A program made the position numbers and the translations under genes. From Porogramme epimiltina (Eukaryota; Basidiomycota; Agaricomycetes; Polyporales; Polyporaceae): a DNA stretch of 64,000 nucleotides. Location of the stretch: the NCBI GenBank assembly GCA_900155495.1, contig FTLJ01000160.1:157471-221470 (forward strand), read 5' to 3'. Below the pieces are notes generated by a model, which saw only the letters and a program-made list of their open reading frames with translations, did not search any database and was not told the origin of the DNA. Of this stretch, positions 10,992 to 20,471 are shown piece after piece (position 1 is the stretch's first letter; the number at the start of each line of letters is the position of its first letter).

Positions 10992-13357
10992 TCACACTAG
11001 AAGCGGCACCATGAGATCCGCGTCCCGCCTATCGAGGATGTCGTAATGGCCAGGCCTGATATGTACCGGGTTTCAGTCAGTTTCGAGCTTCACAGTGCCG
11101 CCGCAGCGGTCTCGAGGCGGGTGCGGGTGCCTCTTACCTGTACAGCAGGTTCACGGTGTCGATGACGGTGAACGACGCGTTCTGGAACGGCACGAACGAG
11201 ACCTGTCCGTGCTGGTCGTGCCCGTCGAGATACGCCACGTTCACGTTCACCTTGAGCGCGGACGCGAGCGCGTTCATCTGGACGTGGTCTGACGACAGAA
11301 AGATCAGCGTTCCGTGCCCCCGGCGTTCTGCACGTCATGATCGGAGCCGGATCGATGTGGAGGAAACCCGTCTCGTGGCCCCCGCAGGCGGGCAGCCACG
11401 GCGCGGCGCCCACAAGGCGACCAATGCAGGCTGCAGCTGGCCCACGCGCTCCCCGGCATGGAGAAAGTCGCAGCGCACTGCCGCTTCCAGTGCAACGCTG
11501 AGAGATAGGGGGTGGAGTGCTTCTTTCCCCGGGCCCACCGTCGGCCTAGGCGCCATCGAGGTCAACTGCTGCATAGGTAATGGAAATGGACCGCCACACG
11601 GACACGCCGCGCGCGCAAATCACACCGCAGACGTGACGCGCGCGCGTTGCTTCCCCTCCGCTGGCGCACTGCGTTCGTAACAAGATTCGGGTCGAAGCCC
11701 ACTCCGCGAACCACCGCCTCGCCCTGCCCTTGCCCTTGTTCGCATCGGGTCCATGCCAACAGCGAGGCCACGCGCCAAGGGGGCACAGAGCAGACAAGAG
11801 AGAGAAGGGCGACGCGGCCCCGGCCCGGCCGAAGCTGGGAGTGCAACCGCGAGCCCGCGAGCGAGACTCACCGGCTTCCTTGCCGACAGCCTCCACGAAG
11901 TTGTTGCAGAAGCTCTCGGGGTCCAGCTGCTCCCCGGTCTCTGGGTGGAGGAGGAACCCCGCGTATTCGATGTTCGTCTTGATCTCGGCGCTCGTCAGCA
12001 GCCGCAGGTAGACGACGATCGAGTTCGACACTGCGGCAGGGGATGGAGGGGGGGAAGGGACCTCGATCAGCATCACCGCCACCGCCGCAGGCAGAGGTCG
12101 CAGCAAGCAGCTGGGGGCTGCGCACCTTCCGGGTTGTTGAACTCGTCCAGCAGCTGGTGGACGCTGAGCACGCGCCCGTCGACGGGCGTGATGACGCGGT
12201 TGATGAGCCCCGCGAGCGCGTCGTAAAAGTCCTCGAACACGAGGCGCTGGAAGCCGACGCTCTCGAGCTGCGGCTGCGACGCCTCGAGCACGGAGAGCGC
12301 GCTCGTCGCGGCGAGGAGCGCGTCCGGCGCGTTCATGATGTTCTCGATGTACGCGAACGCGAGCGCTGCGGGCCGCACGGAGGCGGCGCGGGGGCGGGGA
12401 GGGAGGGAGGCGGCGGTCAGTTTATGCTATTCTTGCGCGCGTGGATATCTCGGCCGGGGACCGAGGTCTCAGGGGCCGCCGCCGCACTTACACCGGTAGA
12501 AACAGTCGCCTGGGGGGTGCGAAGCGTCATTAGCGCGACCGCCACACTACGGGGGACGCTAGGCGCGGCGCCACGGGGACAGCGAAGGGAAGGGGAAGGG
12601 AAGGGGAGGGGAGGGGAGAGGGACTGACCATCTCCGCGCGTGCGCCGTATCCCGAGCCAGCCCTGGGCCATGAGCCAGTCGATCTGCTTGACGAAGAACT
12701 GGGACCCGTTCTCGTACTCGGCGCGCAGCGTGAGCATCGGCGCGAGGGGCGAGATGAGCGGGATGTTGAGGGCCGCGCCGGGCATGTCGCCGGGGAAGGT
12801 CTGGGTGGCGCGGCGCGGCGCGATCGCGGGAGGTGAGCTGCTGAGGGCGCGCATGCGCATGCGAGGCGGCGCGGGCCGACCGTGGCGGGCGAGACGGGCT
12901 CACCTCGACGTGATCAAACAGCCCCGCGGGCGCGAGTTCGTCTGTTGGGGCCGCGCGGGGGAACGCAGGGCGCGGCGCAGGCGGCAGAACGGGGTGAGCG
13001 ACGCGTGCGCCGTGCACCACAGCAGCAGCGGTGGCGGCGGGGGACACGCACCTTGGGAGGCGTCCGTCATGTGCACGTCGGTGTCTTGCTGGAATGGCTG
13101 GAATGGCTGGAATTCGCTCTCGAGCTCATGCCACGGCTCAGGACCGTCGACATCGGGCAGATCGGCGGTTTTTATCCTCGCTGTGGGGACGCGTCAATGT
13201 TGCTCGCGTGGCGCGGCGGGCCGCCCTCCCCTCCCAGGGCCCAGAGAGGCTCGAACGTACGTGTTTCGGGCGAGCTCCGCGCCGCTGCCGCCGGTGCGCC
13301 TCCGCCCGCCATCTCCAGCGGCTGGAAGTTGGTCGCGTCTCCGAACACTGGGTCCAT
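10992..13357 (-). CDS. Otubain-type deubiquitinase (peptidase family C65)
   Basis: Predicted 355-residue OTU-family cysteine protease that removes ubiquitin from proteins, similar to OTUB1. Exons on the minus strand: 13357-13261, 13180-13052, 12941-12904, 12800-12629, 12509-12492, 12365-12126, 12030-11872, 11288-11138, 11055-10992. The catalytic motif GDGDCFYRS is built across three exons, with Cys148 inside an 18-nt exon. The His motif PGHYDIL carries His338 near the C-terminus. Between them are FQRLVFEDFYDAL, SIVVYLRLLTSAEI and VNLLYR, all typical of C65. The N-terminal 100 residues are low-complexity (repeated QPF) as in other fungal otubains. Exon phases close perfectly over nine exons. 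The first two junctions are the least certain because that region is poorly conserved. Confidence 0.9.
12584..12622. repeat. Polypurine low-complexity tract in an otubain intron
   Basis: AAGGGAAGGGG-type purine repeat on the + strand, lying in the intron before the catalytic micro-exon. On the coding strand it is a long pyrimidine tract, which may act as an extended polypyrimidine signal (inference). Confidence 0.7.
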
Positions 13358-14065
13358 GGGGGTTGATAGAAGTGATGACACAAAATCTCTCGCCGCAGTA
13401 TCCCGTTTTTAAGACAGGGGGTCCCCCCACACCGCCTCATGTGGGTGCCGCGGGCTTGGGTGTCTGCTAGAAGGGTGCCAGAAGGGCGGGATTTGCCGGT
13501 GGGCGCACTGGAGAACGTAGTGATTGTTCTCTAGATATGGCAATCGCTTTCAGCATTTTGTGGAGTGTAGTATGCGGATTGTTGTGGAAGATAAGTCGAG
13601 GAAGTAAGAATGGCGCGCGCGCGATGATGCGGCTTGACAATTGACGGAGAGGCTGTAGGACGCTGGGCGCCAATCCTTATAATACTGTAGTTGAAGTATA
13701 CTAGAACAGCTGTTTGAAGTAATTCTATACCCTATTCTAGAAGTTGTAGCGCTAATTGTAATGGGCCTCCTAATGTCCATGACCTGCCCTGAATTGCCTA
13801 GTGCGGCACTGTTTTCTGTAGGGGTGCTTGAAGTTACCTCAGACTCCAGAGAGCGACTGGCGAGAAGACTGGAAGGCTCATAAAAGCTCTGCCTCACTTG
13901 TCCGTCTCTTCGTCACGTCTTCTCCAAGGTATGCTTCTGACACTACAGTGCTCATTCACCCAGCTCACTCAGATAAAATACAGAAGTGTCTAGTACGTTC
14001 AGCCCCGTTGCATGCCCGGTGGCTTCAGCTACCGACTCTTACGACCTTATGCAAGATTCACGCGA
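13358..14065. other. Divergent promoter region, otubain / PUS3
   Basis: Spacer between two divergently transcribed genes. It is visibly more AT-rich from about 13.55 to 13.85 kb, unlike its GC-rich surroundings, and that part contains the possible hAT transposase relic described separately. Confidence 0.5.
13712..13822 (-). mobile_element. Possible relic of a hAT transposase C-terminus
   Basis: The minus-strand frame reads ENSAALGNSGQVMDIRRP, then ITISATTSRIGYRITSN. This resembles the C-terminal dimerisation end of hAT transposases, where a Ser-Glu-Arg block is followed by a Ser-Gly-Gln-Val type turn and an Arg-rich RR.R.S pattern. Only this short piece is recognisable and no terminal repeats were found. 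The resemblance is from memory of the family and could be chance. Confidence 0.3.
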
Positions 14066-15553
14066 ATGGAGCCGTACAAAAACTGGTCGAGGGAAGAGCT
14101 GATCGCTCGTCTGCAGCGCCTCGACCCCCACCACGACACTCCTCGCCCACAACCCCACACCCAGGGCAAGCCCTTCGACTTCCATTCGTACCCGAAGCGC
14201 AAAATCGCCCTCAAGTTCACCTACAATGGCATACACTACGGCGGAATGGAGTACCAACGCGACCCTGCGCTGCCGACGGTCGAAGGTGTCCTCTTCGATG
14301 CGCTCGTGCACACGAAGCTGGTGGATCGTGACGGGGGACTGGATGGATGCGGATGGCAGAGGTGCGGGAGAACGGACAAGGGAGTGAGCGCGGGCGGGCA
14401 GGTTGTCAGCTTGTGGGTGAGGAGCACACTAGGTGGAAAGGCTGTGGCAGAGGAGAAAGAATCCGCGGAAGCAACTGAGGCAACGCCGTCCCCGAAACAG
14501 GCATCGGAGAATGGCCCAGGGCTAGAAGGCGACTTTGGGCTCATGGACGATTTCGACGAACCTCCAACAAACGGGTCGCAGCCACCGAAGCCCCCACCAG
14601 CCGAAGTTGAGTTCCCCTACGTCTTCGCCCTCAACCACATCCTCCCCCCCACGATCCGCATCCTCGCCTGGTCCCCCGTCGCAGACGACTTCTCCGCCCG
14701 CTTCAACTGCCGCTGGCGCCACTACAAGTACTTCTTCTCCCCCGCCGGCCTCGACCTCGCCGCGATGGCGGACGCCGCGGCGCGCCTCGTCGGCGAGAAC
14801 GACTTCCGCAACCTCTGCAAGATCGACGCGACCAAGCAGATCACCGTCTTCACGCGCCGCATCCTCTCCGCGTCCGTCGACCGCGAGGGCGACCTCTGCG
14901 TCTTCAACCTCCGCGGCAACGCCTTCCTCTACAACATGGTCCGCCACATCATGGCCGTCCTCCTCCTCGTCGGCTCCGGGCTCGAGCAGCCCTCAATCAT
15001 GACCGCGCTCCTCAACGCGGACCCCGCAAAGCCCCTCCCTCCCTTCCGCGCGGGCGAGCCCGCACCCCCAATCATCACAGGCAAGCCCGACTACCAGATC
15101 GCAGATCCGCTCCCGCTCATGCTCTGGGAGTGCGGCTACGACGCCGGCGCGCTCGCCTGGCGCGTCGACCGCCCGTCCTCTCGTGGCGGCGACGCGACGA
15201 AGAGCCCGCTCCGCGGCATGATGTGCGCGCACGAGCGCGCGGTCGTCTCCGCCGCGCTCGACGCGCACTTCCTCCGCGCCGCGGAGGCGCACCACGCCCC
15301 GCCCCAGCAGTACTTCCCCCTGGGGGCGCCGGGCGTCCGGCCGCTGCCTCCCGGCGCGATCATGAGCGTCCCGCTCGGCGCGGGCGCGGTCAAGCGCGCG
15401 GCGGTGTACGTGCCGCTGCTGGAGCGGAAGCGCAGCCTGACGCCTGAGGAGGTCAACGCGCGGTACCGCCTCGGCCGGGGCGCGAAGAAGCTCGAGCGGC
15501 GCGCGGCGGTGGCGGCCGCTCCGGCGACAACGCAGGGCGAAGACGACGAGTAG
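14066..15553 (+). CDS. PUS3: tRNA pseudouridine synthase, PUS3/DEG1 type
   Basis: Predicted 495-residue TruA-family enzyme that isomerises uridine to pseudouridine at positions 38 and 39 of the tRNA anticodon stem-loop (family knowledge). Intronless, unlike almost every other gene here. Motifs: KIALKFTYNGIHYGGMEYQ; the catalytic block CGRTDKGVSAGGQVVSLW with Asp104; FALNHILPPTIRILAW; and FSARFNCRWRHYKYFF. Next come ENDFRNLCKIDATKQI and the C-terminal GNAFLYNMVRHIMAVL. The frame extends upstream to an ATG at 14012, but MEPYKNWSREELIARL matches the usual N-terminus, so I start at 14066. A low-complexity insert, about residues 125-180, separates the catalytic block from the next motif. It converges with the aminotransferase gene 117 bp downstream. 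Confidence 0.93.
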   Translation: MEPYKNWSREELIARLQRLDPHHDTPRPQPHTQGKPFDFHSYPKRKIALKFTYNGIHYGGMEYQRDPALPTVEGVLFDALVHTKLVDRDGGLDGCGWQRCGRTDKGVSAGGQVVSLWVRSTLGGKAVAEEKESAEATEATPSPKQASENGPGLEGDFGLMDDFDEPPTNGSQPPKPPPAEVEFPYVFALNHILPPTIRILAWSPVADDFSARFNCRWRHYKYFFSPAGLDLAAMADAAARLVGENDFRNLCKIDATKQITVFTRRILSASVDREGDLCVFNLRGNAFLYNMVRHIMAVLLLVGSGLEQPSIMTALLNADPAKPLPPFRAGEPAPPIITGKPDYQIADPLPLMLWECGYDAGALAWRVDRPSSRGGDATKSPLRGMMCAHERAVVSAALDAHFLRAAEAHHAPPQQYFPLGAPGVRPLPPGAIMSVPLGAGAVKRAAVYVPLLERKRSLTPEEVNARYRLGRGAKKLERRAAVAAAPATTQGEDDE

Positions 15554-15670
15554 CGCGTGCGCGTGCGTGCGTGCGGGGGGGAGGGGCAGACGCGTCCACG
15601 GGATATCCAACTGTATCACTAGATCTAGAGGTACAATACGCAAGCAGAAATACAGTAATAAACGACGCCC

Positions 15671-17230
15671 TTACACTCCCTCGCAAAGCACGGCCCACTC
15701 CTCCCACTCATACTTGCCGTCCTGGATCGCCGTGAGGCGGTCGTACAATCCGCGCCCTACGGGGCCCAGCGCGCCCTCGTGCTCGGGCAGGACGATGTCC
15801 TTGCCCTCGTAGCCGATGCGGCCGACCGCGGCGACGACGGCAGCGGTGCCCACGGAGAACGCCTCGAGGAGGCGGCCCTCCGCCTTCCACGCGAAGAGCT
15901 CCGCCATCGTCATCGAGCGCTCGCACGCGTGCAGGACGACGGCGGGGGGGAGCCCGGGGAGCGTCGTGCGCGACGGGTGCGCGGCGACGAGCTCGAGGAT
16001 CGACGCGCGCGTGATGCCGGGGAGGATCGTGCCGTCGAGCGGCGGCGTGACGACGTCGAGCGCGCCGTCGTCGCGCTTGAGGACGACGAAGAAGTTCATC
16101 GCGCCCGCCTCGGTGATGGTGCCGTTGAGGAGCCACAAGCATTGGTCGTATCCGAGCTTCGCGGCCGCCTGCTGCGGGCGAAACGTGGGGGCGTAGTTGA
16201 GCGCGAGCTTGTATCCGCCGGTGCCTCCGGGCCATGCGCGGACGTGGTCGCCGACGGCGAGGAGCGCGACGGGCTTGGGGCCGGTGCGGAAGAAGGGTCC
16301 GGTAGGGCTGAGGATGACGTAGAGCGTCGCAAAGTCGGACGGTGCGACGCCGAGACCTGTCAATCCAAGAGCACACATTAGTTCTACATGAAACATAGCA
16401 GGAACTGAGACACTAAACGCACAGTCACGGGTTCCGATGATGGTGGGGCGGATGTACAGGCTGTGCCCGGGGACGGTAGGGATCCACCGCTGCTCGAGCA
16501 GGACGAGCTGCTTGATGAGTTTGAGGAGCTCGTTGGTGTCAAACGGCGGTAGCGCGACGCGCGCAGCTGACACCTCCATACGCTTCATGTTCATGTCCGG
16601 TCGGAACAAACGGGGCCTGCCATCCGGACCAAGGTACGCCTACCGGTGGCGTCGGCGAGGTTTGCACGGTGCGCGTTTGAGGGAGTGAGAGTGCGCACCT
16701 TCATCCCCTCGAAGACATTGGTTGCGTACTGCAGGCAGGAGCTTGCAGGGTCTATGGAGAAGGGTCCGTATGGTTTGATCTGAGGGGTGCTCCACCCGTT
16801 TACGGGATCGTAGTGGGCAGCTATCATGTGGTCGGTCATTACCTGTTGGGAATGTGAGCTTCGGGCGGATCTGGAGTCTCGTGTGGTTATGTTCCGAGAA
16901 TTGGTAGTGAAGGAGAGGAGGGGGGCAGGGTACTCCATCCATGCTCTTCCAAAAGTATATGCGAGTCGAATAACTGCTCGTGCTCGAAGGTGCTTGAAGG
17001 GAAAAGATGGGGGTGAAAGCTGAACTCACGTGTCCAAACTTGAGTTCCGAGGTAGGAGGGATGGGCTTGAGAGCAGTGGCCAAAGAAACTGTTACTTTGG
17101 ATGCCTATCCAGTGTCCCTGGTGAATGCATGTATCGGGTGGTGGTAAGGAGGCGTGCTTACATCGAGTTCAGCGGGAGAGTAGTACGTTGCAGAGGTAGC
17201 ATCTTGCGGAATAGACTGGGTGATAGCCAT
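15671..17230 (-). CDS. Branched-chain amino acid aminotransferase, paralogue 1
   Basis: Predicted 396-residue PLP-dependent class IV aminotransferase. It interconverts Leu, Ile and Val with their 2-oxo acids using 2-oxoglutarate/glutamate. Exons on the minus strand: 17230-17162, 17104-17030, 16842-16699, 16639-16423, 16356-15671. Motifs: ASSCLQYATNVFEGMKAY; FRPDMNMKRM; SLYIRPTIIGTR; the PLP lysine in GGTGGYKLALNYAPTF (Lys218); MNFFVVLKRDDGALDVVTPP; and TILPGITRASILEL. No mitochondrial presequence is visible, so it is probably cytosolic. It lies head-to-tail with paralogue 2, with the same five exons and phases, so the pair is a local tandem duplication. The two proteins have different N- and C-terminal ends. 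Confidence 0.94.
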
Positions 17231-17843
17231 GTGGAGAAAGATAGTTAGAGCGGATCGCTCGAAGCGGATGGGCGAGGGTGGTGGTAAGTGGAAGAAGTCG
17301 TCGAGAGGGTTTTTCGAGTCATGTCTCGTGCGCCGTAGACTCGAGTTCCTGCCGGACCTTGAGAAGGTCGGAAAACGATGATTTTGATTTTTCAATCTAA
17401 TCTTATCTCAGGCATTTTCCCGATCGGATCTCGAGCGTCGTCCTCGATCAACCTCCAACTTGTGGCGAGCGCCGAGGAGGCTTTCTTGGACATGATCATT
17501 TGGAGTTCTGAAGGACTAGGAGGCATGCGGATACGACTCCGATACTTAGCTCCTCTAATTCTGGAGCGTTTTTGGCTTGCGGGAGCTGTGTGGTTGTTAC
17601 CCATTTGATTGTAGGCCAGCCTCCTCGGCGGGGACATAAAGATGCAGCAGTAGCGCACAGTACCTATCGCCACGAGTGGACGATACCGACGAGCGGGACG
17701 CACTACGCGCGAGGTTACCACCACACGCTTGGAAAGCGGAGGGTAATTGGGAGGCACCGCTAATTCCAGATTCCAGAGACACACATACAAGCAAAAATAC
17801 AGCATTTTTTAACATCTTCCCATTAACCCTTCTCAACACGTGC
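17231..17843. other. Spacer between the two aminotransferase genes
   Basis: Holds the promoter and 5' UTR of paralogue 1 and the 3' UTR of paralogue 2. No gene or repeat recognised. Confidence 0.5.
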
Positions 17844-19758
17844 TCACTCACAGGTCACTGACCACCCCTGCCACTCGAACCTCCCCTCCTGGATTGCGGT
17901 CAGGCGATCGTATAAACCGCGGCCGACGGGGCCGAGGCCACCCTCGTGCTCGGGGAGGACGACATCCTTGCCCTCATACCCTATACGGCCAATTGCGGCG
18001 ACGACTGCGGCGGTGCCTACCGAGAACGCCTCGAGAAGGCGGCCCTGGTCGGACCACTCGAACAGCTGCGCAATGGTCATCTTGCGCTCGCACGCGTGGA
18101 GCACGAGTGCGGCGTCGAGCCCGGGGAGCGCTGCGCCCGAGGTGTGTGCGGCGACGAGGGCGAGGATCGAGGCACGCGTGATGCCAGGGAGGATCGTGCC
18201 GTCGAGCGGCGGCGTGACGACGTCGAGCGCGCCATCGTCGCGCTTGAGGACGGCGAAGAAGTTCATCGCGCCGACCTCGGTGATGGTGCCGTTGAGGAGC
18301 CAGATGCACTGGTCGTACCCGAGCTTGGCGGCCGCCTGTTGGGGGCGAAGGGTGGGAGCGTAGTTGAGCGCGAGTTTGTACCCGCCGGTACCGCCGGGCC
18401 AGGAGCGGACGTGGTCGCCAACGGCAAGGAGGGCGGAGGACTTGGTGCCTCTGCTGAAGAAAGGCCCTGCGGGGCTGAGGATGACGTAGAGTGTCGCCGT
18501 GTCAGATGGCCCGACGCTAAGACCTGTGGTTCAAAGCGGTGGATGAGTTGAATGGTTATAAACGACTAGGGGCGCTTCTGCACGTAAAAATGCTTGATAT
18601 TAAAACGGCTTCGCCGTTGCATTGATATCGCAACAGCTTCGCAGCTCTATACCTGCAGAAACCCCTCGCATTCTCAACACATTTATGCCCCATAGCAGGA
18701 TAAACTCGGTATCCGCGTTCTCACACAACGGGTTTATCCTTCCAAGAGCCGTCAATACTTCGATTACTAGAGGAAGTTGCGATTGGATATGGTCCAGGGG
18801 GATGACTAAACACCCTGCACCATATACAGACGAGAATTGCCTATTGCATGGTTCGCCATCGACTATGCTAGTATGACGTGATTGGGCAGTGGCAGCCCCA
18901 GCGTCAAGTGAACCCGTGAGGGTCTCGAGGAAGGGGCTCTGTGTGGAGAAACAACCAGGTCGCTGGGCGACCATGGATTTTCTGAGCGCAGTGCTCCTGG
19001 CTCTGACTCATTTTTCGCACACCATGAAGAGAAATGCGTGGCCTATTTTTCACGAACAGAAACACACTATCCGGGAAACCAAGGAAGTAGGACTCACAGC
19101 TGCGAGTACCGATGATAGTAGGACGAATGTATAGGCTGTGTCCGGGAGTTGTAGGAATCCATCGCTGCTCGAGCAGGACGAGCTGCTTGATGAGTTTGAG
19201 AAGCTCGTTGGTGTCAAACAGAGGCAGCGCGACGCGCGCGGCTGACACCTCCATACGCTTCATGTTCATGTCCGGCCTGAACAGGCGGGGTTTTCCGTCG
19301 GGGGCTAGATATGCCTAGTGGGCAGCGTGAGTGATGCCTTCGTTGTGGATAGAGGGGATGTACCTTCATCCCTTCGAAGACATTGGTTGCATATTGAATA
19401 CAGGAGCTAGCAGGGTCTATGGCGAGGGGGCCGTAGGGTTTAATTTGAGGAGCGCTCCATCCGTTCACAGAATCATAGTAAACGACCATCATATGGTCCG
19501 TCATGACCTGCCAATAATTGAAGCTTTGGATAAATATCGGAAGAGCTGTCGCTACTCACAGTCCCGAACTTGAGCTCGGATGAAGGGGGGATGTGCTTGA
19601 GCTCAGAAGCCAGGGTTATCGTCACTTTGGAAGCCTGTGGGAGAAATTGCGTGAACATAAGCATTATATTGCGCTAATGATACTGCTGTTACATCGAGTT
19701 CCTCAGGCACGTCGTGAGGTGCCGGGGCAGGGCTCTGGGTGGATTGAGTGATCGCCAT
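17844..19758 (-). CDS. Branched-chain amino acid aminotransferase, paralogue 2
   Basis: Predicted 393-residue tandem copy of paralogue 1 with the same predicted reaction. Exons on the minus strand: 19758-19693, 19634-19560, 19507-19364, 19314-19098, 18523-17844. Exons 2, 3 and 4 have exactly the lengths of paralogue 1 (75, 144, 217 nt). The PLP lysine is Lys217 in GGTGGYKLALNYAP; FRPDMNMKRM and TILPGITRASILAL are present. The C-terminus is VTCE, against VLCEGV in paralogue 1. Intron 4 is 574 nt here but only 66 nt in paralogue 1, so about 500 nt was inserted or lost. The frame is open, so both copies appear functional. The promoter is divergent from SurE-like gene 2. Confidence 0.93.
18524..19097 (-). 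other. Oversized intron 4 of aminotransferase paralogue 2
   Basis: This intron is about nine times longer than its partner in paralogue 1, while every other intron of the pair is short. It is less GC-rich than the exons and contains a sense-strand open frame of 124 codons (18974-18600) with no domain I recognise. No terminal inverted repeats were found by eye. An inserted non-autonomous element is the simplest reading. Confidence 0.55.
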
Positions 19759-20471
19759 GGGAGTTTAGGTGGTAGACGTAGGTGTGGGAAGAGACGAAGA
19801 TCGCGGCAGTCCGCGGGAGAAGATGTCGAGAGGGCTGCTCGAGTCATCTCTCGTCGCGGCATGGGGTCGAGTTCTTGCCGGAGCTTGGCAACTTAGTCGC
19901 GAAACGGTGATTCGAGTCTCGATCTTATCTTATCTCCACAGTGTGCGGGCGATGGGATCTCGGCGGATCACTGGCGATCAGTCTCCTTCGGAAAATGCCG
20001 CGTAGCGCGGCGACAGAAGTGATCCGCGCCTTGCCTCGGCTCAGTTCAGGCTTGTTCTGCTCAGGTCGTGGGGGCTGGTGGGGGTCTCGGGCTGCTGTCT
20101 GACCGTCCACAGCCTGCGTGGTGCGCTCGTTTGGTCCCTTCAGAGGTATCTCACCCTCTCCCTTGTGCATACATAGCACATTCACCTCGTCCTTGGGCCC
20201 TCAATCTCAACCTCCGGGTCACCGAGTTGCCAAAATCTGGGACCTCCGCCGCTCAAGCGCATTGCACACGCACATGGGTGGCAATGACGACGGCAAGTGA
20301 TTTCCAAATCTGCTTATCCCTTCTACACACGTTGACAGGGTGACATCTCTGCAGTTATAGCCCCATATGTTGCCCGGGTCGCATCGGTATAAATACCTAG
20401 GTGTGCAGCGCAATGTCGCTGCCCCTCCCCAAACCGCCTTCCGCTGCGTGCTGACCGCTTTCCTCGCTACC
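19759..20471. other. Divergent promoter region, aminotransferase 2 / SurE-like gene 2
   Basis: Shared 5' flank of two divergently transcribed genes. A good TATA box for the SurE-like gene is at 20388. No coding exon recognised. Confidence 0.5.
20388..20394 (+). promoter_or_regulatory. TATA box of SurE-like gene 2
   Basis: TATAAAT in the context CGGTATAAATACC, 84 bp upstream of the ATG at 20472. Sequence and distance fit a core promoter. Confidence 0.6.

Noticed and set aside
15708..16381. Long open frames in other frames over aminotransferase 1
   Set aside because: Frame shadows of a GC-rich exon with Arg/Asp-rich composition; the aminotransferase frame has all family motifs.
18600..18974. 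124-codon frame inside the aminotransferase intron as a gene
   Set aside because: No recognisable domain, ordinary codon use not evident, and it sits wholly within a spliced intron.
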